Shown here piece by piece: positions 28,927 to 38,602 of a stretch of 42,095 nucleotides of DNA. Within the stretch, counting starts at the first letter, position 1, and the number at the start of each line of letters is the position of its first letter. The notes beneath the pieces were generated by a model. It was not told the origin of the DNA. It saw only the letters and a program-made list of their open reading frames with translations, and made no database searches. Where the stretch lies: contig CAIQUX010000259.1 of NCBI GenBank assembly GCA_903875055.1, forward strand, positions 1 to 42,095, written 5' to 3'. The position numbers and the translations under genes are program-made. Source of the DNA: an uncultured Bacteroidota bacterium. Lineage in GTDB: Bacteria; Bacteroidota; Bacteroidia; Chitinophagales; Chitinophagaceae.

Positions 28927-30537
28927 ATGAAATTATTAAAATTTTTACCCATCGCCTTATTGTTGAGCGGATCATCATATAATTCGATAGCGCAATTGAC
29001 CTCGACAAATTTGCCTATCATAATCATCACTACTTCCGGGACTATTAACACTTCAGCTATTCAGGGGAATTTTTCATTGATCAATAATACGTCCGGATTA
29101 AACACACCGACAAGCACACCGGTTTATACGGGAATCATCGGTATTAAACTGAGAGGGAATGCCATTACACAATCGTATCCGAAGAAATCATATACCGTTG
29201 AAACCTGGAGCACACCCAGTGTCAGTCAGGATACTTCATTACTAGGAATGCCATCGGAAAATGATTGGGTATTGCTGGCTTCTTATCCGGATCGTTCATT
29301 CATTCGAACCGCCTTATCGTTTAATTTACATCAAAAGATGGGACGTTATTCTCCTCGAATGAAATTTTGCGAAGTGATAATAAATAGTCAGTATGAGGGA
29401 ATTTACACCTTTGGTGAAAAGGTAAAGCGCGATACCGGACGTGTGAACATTTCCAAACTCACCACAAGCGACAACTCTGGCGTGAACCTGACAGGGGGAT
29501 ATATCTGGAAAATGGACGATGAAATTGGCGCAGGCTGGACCAGTGTCATATTGCCGCCTTACGCATCAACACAGCACATCACATTCAATTATGAATATCC
29601 GGACGCTGGCACTATCACCCCTGCACAAGCAGCATACAGTAAGTCTTTTGTCGATAGTTTTGAAAATGCTATGAACTCGGCAAATTTTCAGGATACCACC
29701 TTGGGTTGGAGAAACTTTGCATCCCAAGGGAGTTTAATCGATTTCATGATAATGCAGGAGGTGAGCCGTAACTATGAAGCTTATAGACAAAACACGTTCT
29801 TTTACAAAGACAAAGGAAAGAAACTGAGATTCGGCCCGCTGTGGAATGGTGAACTGTCTTACTTTAACACCAGCAATTGCAACAGCAGTGTCGATACAGG
29901 ATGGTGCTATAACTTAGGAGCGGTTTGTGGATCTGAAGTCAAACTGGCTCCATTCTGGTGGAGTAAGCTTACGACGGACTCTGTTTTTATGGATTCGCTG
30001 AAATGTGCCTATAGCAATTATCGCAGATCCGGAAATGCATTGGATACTATCACCATCTTTCACTTCATTGATTCGGTGAATACTTACCTGAATGCTCAGA
30101 GCGCGGTTTCCCGAAACTTTACGCAATGGCCGATTTGGGGAATTCCCATCGTAAATGAACCAGCACCTATGCCATCCAACTATGCGCAAGAAATCAGCTC
30201 ACTAAAGACCGCCATCCGTAAACGTTTACTGTGGTTGGATACCAAATGGGTATCTGCCAATTGTCCATCACCTGCAGGAACCACACTAGTAAATTTCGAC
30301 AATGAAATATCTGTTTATCCAAATCCAGCAAAAGATAAGGTAACCATCCATATCGATGGGAATACGAACGGGAAAAAGATCGCTTTCATCAATAATCTTC
30401 AAGGTGTGAAAGTGGCACAGAAAGAAACAGACTTATCGTCCCTCAGCTTTGACCTGTCAACATTGTCACCCGGAATTTACATGGTGCATATTCAGACAGT
30501 AAAAGGCAGTTTCATTCGTAAAATTGTCAAGGAATAG
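28927..30537 (+). CDS. secreted CotH-kinase-family protein (CotH2) with T9SS type A sorting domain
   Basis: GIIGIKLRGNAITQSYPKKSYTVETW, CEVIINSQYEGIYTFGEKVKRDTGRVNISKL, C-terminal ISVYPNPAKDKVTIHI...LSPGIYMVHIQTVKGSFIRKIVKE. Confidence 0.92.
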   Translation: MKLLKFLPIALLLSGSSYNSIAQLTSTNLPIIIITTSGTINTSAIQGNFSLINNTSGLNTPTSTPVYTGIIGIKLRGNAITQSYPKKSYTVETWSTPSVSQDTSLLGMPSENDWVLLASYPDRSFIRTALSFNLHQKMGRYSPRMKFCEVIINSQYEGIYTFGEKVKRDTGRVNISKLTTSDNSGVNLTGGYIWKMDDEIGAGWTSVILPPYASTQHITFNYEYPDAGTITPAQAAYSKSFVDSFENAMNSANFQDTTLGWRNFASQGSLIDFMIMQEVSRNYEAYRQNTFFYKDKGKKLRFGPLWNGELSYFNTSNCNSSVDTGWCYNLGAVCGSEVKLAPFWWSKLTTDSVFMDSLKCAYSNYRRSGNALDTITIFHFIDSVNTYLNAQSAVSRNFTQWPIWGIPIVNEPAPMPSNYAQEISSLKTAIRKRLLWLDTKWVSANCPSPAGTTLVNFDNEISVYPNPAKDKVTIHIDGNTNGKKIAFINNLQGVKVAQKETDLSSLSFDLSTLSPGIYMVHIQTVKGSFIRKIVKE

Positions 30538-30572
30538 AAATTTATAGACAGCAAATAAATTAATAGAGACAG

Positions 30573-30600
30573 ACCCGCCTATGTGCGGGTTTGTTTTTTA
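30573..30600 (+). terminator. Intrinsic terminator after CotH2
   Basis: ACCCGC CTATGT GCGGGT followed by TTGTTTTTTA. Confidence 0.8.
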
Positions 30601-30661
30601 ATTGATCCCTAGCTCTACAAAACAATTCTTTGTGATTACATTTGAGTCAAATAACATTCCC

Positions 30662-31516
30662 ATGACCATCATAAAAAATATTCCCGTTGAAGGCAGCGGA
30701 CATCGCATGATGGGTACTGATGTCTTTTTTCCCGAAGGTGAAAGGAAATTACCTGTTGCGATCTATGTTCACGGATTCAACGGGTTTAAGGATTGGGGAA
30801 ACTTTGATCTGATTGCAACTCAATTTGCTGCAGCTGGTTTTTTTTTCATCAAGATGAATATGTCGCATAACGGGACAACATTGGATTCACCACTCGATTT
30901 CGCAGACCTTGAAGCATTCGGGCAAAATAATTATTCCAAAGAACTTCATGATGTTCAACAAATTATTAACTGGATCTGTAATCATCAAAATCCCTATCAT
31001 AAATTCACCGATACAGACAGAATAGCGTTGCTTGGACATAGCCGCGGCGGCGGAATAGCCATTCTGAAAGCATCTGAAGATGATAGGGTGAAAGCATTGA
31101 TCACCTGGGCATCTATTTCAGAATGTAAGACCCCATGGGGCGCAATGTCAGTTGAGAAAATGGAAAAATGGAAAACAGAAGGTGTAATGTTTTATACCAA
31201 TAAACGAACCAATCAACAACTGCCTTTGTATTATCAGTTGTATGAAGATTATCAGCAACATGCTACCAAGCTCGATATCCGTAATGCTATTTCAGGATTA
31301 GGGATTCCGATATTACTTTGTCATGGCACAATAGACCCAGCAGTACCTTATTCCAAAGCACTTGACCTGAAGCGATGGCAGCCGGCAGCCAATTTATTCT
31401 CTGTCGAATCAGACCACGTCTTTGGACGATCTCATCCCTGGTTTGAAAATTCGTTACCCAAGCCTATGCAAGAGGTAGTTGACGAAAGTATCCGTTTTCT
31501 AGACGTATGTCTTTAA
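30662..31516 (+). CDS. alpha/beta hydrolase family protein
   Basis: VAIYVHGFNGFKDWGNFD, IALLGHSRGGGIAILKA, ILLCHGTIDPAVPYSKA. ATG at 30662, preceded by a TACATTTG -7-like element at 30637-30644. Confidence 0.9.
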   Translation: MTIIKNIPVEGSGHRMMGTDVFFPEGERKLPVAIYVHGFNGFKDWGNFDLIATQFAAAGFFFIKMNMSHNGTTLDSPLDFADLEAFGQNNYSKELHDVQQIINWICNHQNPYHKFTDTDRIALLGHSRGGGIAILKASEDDRVKALITWASISECKTPWGAMSVEKMEKWKTEGVMFYTNKRTNQQLPLYYQLYEDYQQHATKLDIRNAISGLGIPILLCHGTIDPAVPYSKALDLKRWQPAANLFSVESDHVFGRSHPWFENSLPKPMQEVVDESIRFLDVCL

Positions 31517-31796
31517 CCCAACAATCCACTTGCTGTTTCCGTTTGCAAATGGCGAGCAGAAATAATTCATACAAGAAGAGTTCCAGTCTGATAGTTAACA
31601 GACTATACTGAGCATGTAACAAATACTATAATCCGTGCAATCCTGTGATTGCATGTCAATATTAAAAAATTATCCTGCTACATTTTTGACGTTTATTGCT
31701 TTCCACATTACCTTTCCGCGTTGGCTTCATAACAAATGCTCTAAGTGATTCATAATTAAGTAGAATTGACATTATGGTGCACCAACAACTTAATGA

Positions 31797-33350
31797 ATGG
31801 AACAAAGCGTGAAGGATAAAATAAAAGTAAATATCATCGGTGCCGGTGTTTCTGGCTTGTGTGCAGGATCTTATCTGCAGATGAATGGTTTCGAGGTCGA
31901 GATATTTGAAAAACATTCAATTCCAGGTGGCCTTTGTACCAGCTGGAAAAAGGGTGACTACACGGTCGATGGCAGTATCCATTGGATTTTAGGTACCGAT
32001 AAGGGAAGTGGCTTTTATTATATGTGGTCTGAATTGCTTGACCTGAAACGTATCCCGTTTCATCATCATGATGAACGTATCTGTTTAGAGGTGAAAGAGA
32101 ATTTCAACAAATACGGTTCTAAGATTTTTCACTTATATACCAATCTTGATCGCTTGCAGGCCTACATGATAGATTTGGCTCCGGAAGATGAAAAGGTCAT
32201 CCGTCGGTTTATCAAAGATATACGTGTACTGCAGGATTTTGACCTCCCTCCTGTGATGGATAAACTGCCGCTTTTACCAAGTATCATCCGTGGTATCAAG
32301 ATGAGCCGATATCTGAGATTCTTATTCATCCTGCTCAAACAAAAACATGAGACCAACTTTTCACTTTCACGCAAATTCAAGAACCCCTTCCTTCGCGAAT
32401 GTCTGCGTTTGTTATTTGATGATAATGAAGTGAACATGTTGGTCTTTAATTTTCCTATGGCTGTGTTTGATAAGAAAAGTGCAGGTTACCCGATTGGAGG
32501 TTCGCTATCGTGGGCAAAACGTCTTGAAGAAAAATTTATTTCGTTGGGTGGAAAGATGCATTACAATACACCCGTTCAAAAGATACTGACCGAGAACAAT
32601 CAAGTGACTGGCTTACTGGTTAGAAACAATGTGATGCATCCCTGCAATATCGTGTTATCAGCAGCCGACTGGAACAGAACAGTGTACGACTACCTCGACG
32701 GAAAATATATCAATGAAAAGATTCAGCAGCTGAAGGATGAAAAAGGTTTCGAACTTTATTACTCTGTGCTGTTAGTAACTTTTGGGCTTAAGAAAAATTA
32801 TAAAGAGCATCCTCATTTCTCCCGCTTCCCGATCAAGAAGAAACTTGAATCACCTTGCGGCACCTCGTGGGACAGACTCGAAACGCACTTCTATCATTAC
32901 GATCCTACACTCGCACCCGATGGACAAACAGTCATGGCCTGTAGTTTTTATACCAAGAATGGAAACTATTGGATCGACCTCAGGAAGAACGATCGGAAGA
33001 AATACCGCGAAGAGAAGCAGAAATTTACCGATGCGATTAAGGACTTGCTTGAAATCAGGTATCCTGGCATCAATGAACAGATTGAGATGGTTGATTTTTC
33101 GACGCCTGCAACCATACTTCGTTATACAAACAATTGGCAGGGAAGTGCGCAAGGCTGGTTACCTGGCAAGAATGTGTTTGCAGCAACCCCTGTTAAATTT
33201 ACTTTACCAGGTCTTAAAAACTTTTATTATGCCAGTCATTGGAGCCGTCCGGGTGGTGGCATACCTGTCGCCATCAATATGGCCCGAGATGTGACGCAGT
33301 TGATTTGCAAGAATAATAAGATGCCGTTCAAGACAGTGAGATACGAATAA
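31797..33350 (+). CDS. NAD(P)/FAD-dependent oxidoreductase, phytoene desaturase/CrtI-like
   Basis: KVNIIGAGVSGLCAGSYLQMNGFEVEIFEKHSIPGGLCTSW (dinucleotide-binding); C-terminal NFYYASHWSRPGGGIPVAINMARDVTQLI. Confidence 0.9.
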   Translation: MEQSVKDKIKVNIIGAGVSGLCAGSYLQMNGFEVEIFEKHSIPGGLCTSWKKGDYTVDGSIHWILGTDKGSGFYYMWSELLDLKRIPFHHHDERICLEVKENFNKYGSKIFHLYTNLDRLQAYMIDLAPEDEKVIRRFIKDIRVLQDFDLPPVMDKLPLLPSIIRGIKMSRYLRFLFILLKQKHETNFSLSRKFKNPFLRECLRLLFDDNEVNMLVFNFPMAVFDKKSAGYPIGGSLSWAKRLEEKFISLGGKMHYNTPVQKILTENNQVTGLLVRNNVMHPCNIVLSAADWNRTVYDYLDGKYINEKIQQLKDEKGFELYYSVLLVTFGLKKNYKEHPHFSRFPIKKKLESPCGTSWDRLETHFYHYDPTLAPDGQTVMACSFYTKNGNYWIDLRKNDRKKYREEKQKFTDAIKDLLEIRYPGINEQIEMVDFSTPATILRYTNNWQGSAQGWLPGKNVFAATPVKFTLPGLKNFYYASHWSRPGGGIPVAINMARDVTQLICKNNKMPFKTVRYE

Positions 33351-33359
33351 TTCTGTTTA

Positions 33360-34121
33360 TCATTTTAATTCCCCTTTATCTCGTAAGAATTTCGCTGTGT
33401 ATTCATAACCCGCATTAAAAATTGCAGCGAGTTTCTGAATTTCAAACAAGCCAAACTCACTAAGATTATCAGGCTCGATATATAGATAACATCCTTGTGA
33501 AGACTCATTGACCATTTCCTTGAAACTAATATGAACAGACCGGTCTATGACCTCTAACACACTGTCGTCTGCTCTAAAATTTTTCAACGGATTGACATAG
33601 ATGCTCACTATTTCGTTTTCCCTATGGGCAAATGGTTCCACTGGTAAATTATTCGACAATCCTCCATCTACAAAGGGAATGCCACCAATTATGACAGGTG
33701 AAAAAAGAACGGGAATGGAACAGGAAGCAATGATGGCATCTAACATATACCCCTCATGAAAGATATGCTGGCGGCCATCAATGAAATTCGTAGCGGTCAC
33801 ATAGAAAGGCATTGACAATTCTTCAAAAAATGTATGTCTGAGGTTTTTCTCGATGAATTCTCTGATCTTTTTCATAGATATCAAACCTAATCTGAAGGTA
33901 TTCAAACCAAATACATTCATATTCATCTTTTGTAAAAATAGCTCTCTGATTTCATCAGGTGTAAAGCCGTCAGCCAGGAAAGCACCTGCAATAGCTCCGG
34001 CGCTAGTTCCAGAAATTTCAGAGGGTCGTATACCATATTCTTCCAACGCCTTGATGACACCCAGATGAGCAAATCCGCGTACGCCGCCGCCCGATAAGAC
34101 AAATGGTTTTTGTTGCACCAA
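33360..34121 (-). CDS. patatin-like phospholipase
   Basis: VLSGGGVRGFAHLGVIKALEEYGIRPSEISGTSAGAIAGA (GGGxRG, GTSAG) and FVDGGLSNNLPVEPF (DGG). Confidence 0.95.
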   Translation of the reverse strand: MVQQKPFVLSGGGVRGFAHLGVIKALEEYGIRPSEISGTSAGAIAGAFLADGFTPDEIRELFLQKMNMNVFGLNTFRLGLISMKKIREFIEKNLRHTFFEELSMPFYVTATNFIDGRQHIFHEGYMLDAIIASCSIPVLFSPVIIGGIPFVDGGLSNNLPVEPFAHRENEIVSIYVNPLKNFRADDSVLEVIDRSVHISFKEMVNESSQGCYLYIEPDNLSEFGLFEIQKLAAIFNAGYEYTAKFLRDKGELK

Positions 34122-34407
34122 TTTTCAGAATTAAAAAGATGATTCAATCTGCTCACTTTAACCAGCCTTCCTGGCACAAAGGTCGTGACTGAAAACCGGA
34201 AATACTAAAAATTATCACGGCTATAAAACCTGAGCGATTTGATGATGGCATCTGTTTGTTCCAATAGACATTTCAATGTAAGATATGGTTCTTGCGCACC
34301 AAGAGTGTTAACTTGGCAAAATGAATTCATTGATTTTACCATGCGGTATGAAAAAGGATGAACGGTAAATATAAATCGGCAAAAATATCTTTTAGATCAG
34401 CACATCC

Positions 34408-35814
34408 TTATTCAACAATTTCACCCAGCAAAGTACCTGATGTGCAACCTGTTATCAGCACCTTCACATAATCACATTTTTGGGATGTCCCCTTTGCAAA
34501 CACCACCATTTTATTTTTATCGGTACGACCGCAATAATCATCCGAATTTTTCTTCGACGGCCCTTCAACCAACACGTCATACGTCTTACCCACATCAGCC
34601 AGATTACTGTTATGACTATTGATACGATGCACATCGATGATTTCACTCAACCGGCTGCTCTTGACTTCTTCCGGAATATCATCGGCATAGCGCCTGGCTG
34701 CGAGGGTTCCAGGACGTTCACTATAGGCATACATATACGCCAAGTCAAATTTGCATTGTTTTACGATATCGATTGTTTCCTGATGATCTTCTTCCGTTTC
34801 AGTACAAAAACCTGTGATGATATCGGTACTCAAACCACAACCCGGAATAATTTCCATGATACGTTTCACCTTATGCAGATACCATTCCTTCGTATAGGTG
34901 CGATTCATCAACTGAAGAATTCGTGTACTACCGCTTTGAATGGGCAGATGGATATAATTGCAGATATTATCATGACGGGCTATCACATGTAAGACTTCAT
35001 CCGTGATATCTTTCGGATGAGACGTACTGAATCGAACCCGTAATAAGGGATCAATCAACGCCACACGTTCCATCAGATTGGCAAACGTGACAAGTTCATT
35101 CGTCTGCTCATTCTCCCATCGATAGCTGTCCACATTCTGGCCCAGCAAAGTAACTTCACGATATCCGTTTTCAAATAACTCTCTGGCTTCACGTACGATG
35201 GAATCGGCGTCACGACTACGTTCGCGACCTCTTGTAAAGGGCACCACACAAAAACTGCACATATTATTACAACCACGGGTAATACTGACAAAACTGGAAA
35301 CACCGTTACCATCCAAGCGTACAGGATTGATATCGGCATAGGTCTCATCGCGACTCAATAACACATTGACAGATTTCTGTCCGCTTTCAGCCTCGGCGAT
35401 CAGAGCCGGCAGAGTCCGATAAGAATCAGGGCCCATCACAATGTCCACGAGTTTTTCTTCTTCAAGTAATTTCTCTTTCAATCGTTCGGCCATACATCCC
35501 ATCACACCGACCAGCATCGTCCGGTTTCTTTTTTTGAACCCTTTAAAATGCATGAGGCGATGACGAACAGTCTGCTCGGCTTTATCACGGATCGAACAGG
35601 TATTGATCAGAATCAGATTGGCTTCTTCTATATCCTTGGTGGCACCGTAACCGACTTCATGAAGGATGGAGGCGATGATTTCACTGTCATTGAAATTCAT
35701 AGCGCAACCGTAACTCTCGATATAGAATTTTTTCTCTGCCTGTGCATTGACCTCAGAGGCTAGCGCAGTTCCCTGAATATTTTCATCAATCACTTTCGAT
35801 TCGATCTCCAACAT
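34408..35814 (-). CDS. miaB: tRNA-2-methylthio-N6-dimethylallyladenosine synthase
   Basis: [79 protein letters not shown]; radical SAM MTTase. Start at the internal Met. Confidence 0.96.
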   Translation of the reverse strand: MLEIESKVIDENIQGTALASEVNAQAEKKFYIESYGCAMNFNDSEIIASILHEVGYGATKDIEEANLILINTCSIRDKAEQTVRHRLMHFKGFKKRNRTMLVGVMGCMAERLKEKLLEEEKLVDIVMGPDSYRTLPALIAEAESGQKSVNVLLSRDETYADINPVRLDGNGVSSFVSITRGCNNMCSFCVVPFTRGRERSRDADSIVREARELFENGYREVTLLGQNVDSYRWENEQTNELVTFANLMERVALIDPLLRVRFSTSHPKDITDEVLHVIARHDNICNYIHLPIQSGSTRILQLMNRTYTKEWYLHKVKRIMEIIPGCGLSTDIITGFCTETEEDHQETIDIVKQCKFDLAYMYAYSERPGTLAARRYADDIPEEVKSSRLSEIIDVHRINSHNSNLADVGKTYDVLVEGPSKKNSDDYCGRTDKNKMVVFAKGTSQKCDYVKVLITGCTSGTLLGEIVE

Positions 35815-35971
35815 GGTGCTTAATAAATTTCGGGCAAAGATAGGAAAGGAAAATTGATGTTGGATAAGCAAAAAAGGTCGGTTTTTAAGCCTCATTCAGG
35901 AGATTCTCACAGTTGGATATCGATATCGGGATAACAGAAATCGTGCTTAAAATAAATCCCTAAGGTTCCAT

Positions 35972-36673
35972 TTATTCCTCCGTCTTCTCCAATTCGCTGT
36001 CTGCAAATTTTGTATTGATCTTGTAATCTGAGAATGACAGAACGATGGTTCCGGTCTCCAGTTTATTATCTTTGGAAGTATCTTTTGATTTCTTATTCAG
36101 ATCCGCGGCCAACATCTTTGATATCTTTATTTTCTTGGTTTCTAACTTGATGATGATCTGATCAGGCAAGGTAAATGTAGAATTAGCGACATAGACATTC
36201 TCGGTCTCGATGGTCCCGTTGTTTTTGGTGGTGATCTGTGTCTTCAATACCAATGGATTTTTGATATCAATCCAGAATTTTCCCAATATAAGGTCATTCA
36301 CATTTTTGAGCGGAATGATATTCACGATAGCACATTTTTTTCCTTTCACCACTTCATAACCCGACATGACACTGGTGTATGAGGAAGTATCAAGCAACAT
36401 GGCACTCATATTCTGCAAGGGGTTTTGTTTCGGCAGAAAAAATATCCCCTTGGTTCGTATCCTGAAACGGTCGGGTCGCTTGAAAAATACTTTGCCGTTC
36501 ATCGTATTCATTTTAACGCCAGGAATATCAAAGGTCATGCGTACATGTGCCGTATAATCGTTTACCTGACTGAATCTCTTATTCAATTCGCGGATCAGCG
36601 CATTCGGGTCATCAATCGCAAACGCTTGCACGGAAAACAAACTCATCACAAGTACAAGAATCTTCTTCATCAA
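35972..36673 (-). CDS. lolA: LolA-like outer-membrane lipoprotein carrier protein
   Basis: Signal peptide, RFSQVNDYTAHVRMTFDIPGVKMNTMNGKVFFKRPDRFRIRTKG. Confidence 0.8.
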   Translation of the reverse strand: MMKKILVLVMSLFSVQAFAIDDPNALIRELNKRFSQVNDYTAHVRMTFDIPGVKMNTMNGKVFFKRPDRFRIRTKGIFFLPKQNPLQNMSAMLLDTSSYTSVMSGYEVVKGKKCAIVNIIPLKNVNDLILGKFWIDIKNPLVLKTQITTKNNGTIETENVYVANSTFTLPDQIIIKLETKKIKISKMLAADLNKKSKDTSKDNKLETGTIVLSFSDYKINTKFADSELEKTEE

Positions 36674-37518
36674 TTGGTAATGTCTTTTCGTTTAAAATAA
36701 AATATGGCCACACCCAGGAAAATAACCACATGCAAAAACAGGATTGCACAAGATGTCAGTATATCATGCACAGGTAAGGGATCTTCGAACAAGCTCCGCC
36801 AACTGATCATGTGTGTCGTAAACAGAAACGGCTTGATGACATCAAACGATTTCATATCAAACATCCCGATGATGGTGAAGATGATGATGGTAGCCATAAC
36901 CGTCACAATGGGGGTGATGGAATTGTCCATGATACATGACAACATCGTACTCAAAGAAGCCACCACACTCAGCGATAAGAACGCAATAAGGAACGCATAA
37001 CCCCAACGCCAGTTGATATCATCAGCCCGTATGATGGTCAAACCTTCGCTGTTCATCGCCATCAAGTCTCCCACACCAAAAATGGCACGAGAAACGAACA
37101 ACGCGAAAATGCCCAATACCAACAAAAGTAATAATGTGTAGACTAAGCCAGACAACCATTTGGCAACAACAATCTTGGTTCGGCTTGCAGGAGTGGTCAA
37201 TAAGAATCGGATAGATCCTGAGGCGGTTTCGCCGCTGATCTGATCACCCGTTACAAAAGCTACAAGTAAAGGCATCTGAACGATGAGGGTTTGCAAGACG
37301 ATGAAGCAAATCAGGTTGCCATTGAGGATATTGCCTTGCACATTGAATATGTTATCGAATTGTGCTGTAACGGTAGTCAGCAATTCTCTTCCATCCTGAT
37401 AGAAAGCGCCCTGAAGCATCAGACAGATAAACGAGATGACGGCAAAACCGATATAGCTTCGAGGTCTTCGGATGGTTTTGATCAATTCGTTTTTCAGTAT
37501 GGCAAAAAATTCCTTCAT
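36670..37518 (-). CDS. ABC transporter permease
   Basis: FFAILKNELIKTIRRPRSYIGF, GDQISGETASGSIRFLLTTPASRTKIVVAKW; overlaps the lolA-like start by 4 bp. Confidence 0.92.
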   Translation of the reverse strand: MKEFFAILKNELIKTIRRPRSYIGFAVISFICLMLQGAFYQDGRELLTTVTAQFDNIFNVQGNILNGNLICFIVLQTLIVQMPLLVAFVTGDQISGETASGSIRFLLTTPASRTKIVVAKWLSGLVYTLLLLLVLGIFALFVSRAIFGVGDLMAMNSEGLTIIRADDINWRWGYAFLIAFLSLSVVASLSTMLSCIMDNSITPIVTVMATIIIFTIIGMFDMKSFDVIKPFLFTTHMISWRSLFEDPLPVHDILTSCAILFLHVVIFLGVAIFYFKRKDITN

Positions 37519-37519
37519 G

Positions 37520-38428
37520 TTAGGCGTTTGTAATTTTAAGGAAATAATCTTCCAGTTGATTCCGATAATCTATCCGTTCAATACCCAATTGATGCTGTGA
37601 GAGATAGTCGACCATTTCAGGAATTTCAGTCTTGCCCATTTTAAAGACGAATAACTTTTCCTCCTGTGACTCAATCATACCAGCCCATTTGGATTGCCTT
37701 AAGACAACGGCCGTTGTCAAAGGATTCACGACTTCCAATTTGACTGTTAGATTTTCGTGAGAGAGCAGATCACTCACGCCTCCTTGCACAACGACTTTCC
37801 CTTTATTGATAACCACCATATTGCTGCAGATTTCCTGCACTTCACTGAGGATATGTGAAGAAAACAAAATGGTCTTTCCTCGTTCTTTATTCAGTGTCAT
37901 GATCAAATTACGCAAGTCAATGATCCCCTGTGGATCAAGACCGGTATTCGGTTCATCAAGGATTATAAGTTCCGGATCATGAATCAGTGCCTGAGCAAGT
38001 CCAAGACGTTGTTTCATCCCATGCGAAAATGTCTTGACCTTATCAAGTTCACGCCCTTTTAATCCTACAAGAGAAAACAAATCATCATACTGCTTTGTCG
38101 TATAGGTCAACAAGTGAGCCCTGGCAAACAATTTCATATTCTCCTTGGCGGAAAGGTATCCATAGAAATCCGGCTTTTCAATGATACAACCGATTTTGCG
38201 CATGATTTCGCTTCGGTTTTCTTGCAACGACTGACCGAATAATCGGATTGATCCTGACGTAGGTTTGATCAGGGCCATGATCATACGAAGTGTGGTGCTT
38301 TTTCCTGAACCGTTTGGCCCGAGGAAGCCATAGATATCACCCGCTTTAACTTCAAAACTTAATTCATTGACAGCGGTAAAATCGTTGAAATTTTTAGTGA
38401 CATTTTCTAACAGAATGGCTGAACTCAT
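37520..38428 (-). CDS. ABC transporter ATP-binding protein
   Basis: GFLGPNGSGKSTTLRMI (Walker A), SHGMKQRLGLAQALIHDPELIILDEPNTGLDP (signature and Walker B). Confidence 0.96.
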   Translation of the reverse strand: MSSAILLENVTKNFNDFTAVNELSFEVKAGDIYGFLGPNGSGKSTTLRMIMALIKPTSGSIRLFGQSLQENRSEIMRKIGCIIEKPDFYGYLSAKENMKLFARAHLLTYTTKQYDDLFSLVGLKGRELDKVKTFSHGMKQRLGLAQALIHDPELIILDEPNTGLDPQGIIDLRNLIMTLNKERGKTILFSSHILSEVQEICSNMVVINKGKVVVQGGVSDLLSHENLTVKLEVVNPLTTAVVLRQSKWAGMIESQEEKLFVFKMGKTEIPEMVDYLSQHQLGIERIDYRNQLEDYFLKITNA

Positions 38429-38602
38429 AGTTGGGAATAATCGCAAACGTAGGGAATGCGCACAAAACTACATGAATCATTTTATCGATGCAGTATAGTG
38501 TTGTTAAAGAATGAATAAAGCGTGACAGGCGCAAATAAAGGCCCTAGATATACGTCTATGAGGAAGTATATTATTCAAAAGACAGCCTATACAGTAAAAC
38601 TT

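Noticed and set aside
32782-33294. 170-aa plus-strand ORF in another frame of the oxidoreductase
   Set aside because: Overlaps a well-supported FAD oxidoreductase frame; Arg/Ser-rich shadow ORF.
34480-34992. 170-aa plus-strand ORF
   Set aside because: Antisense to miaB radical-SAM coding sequence, no recognisable protein features.
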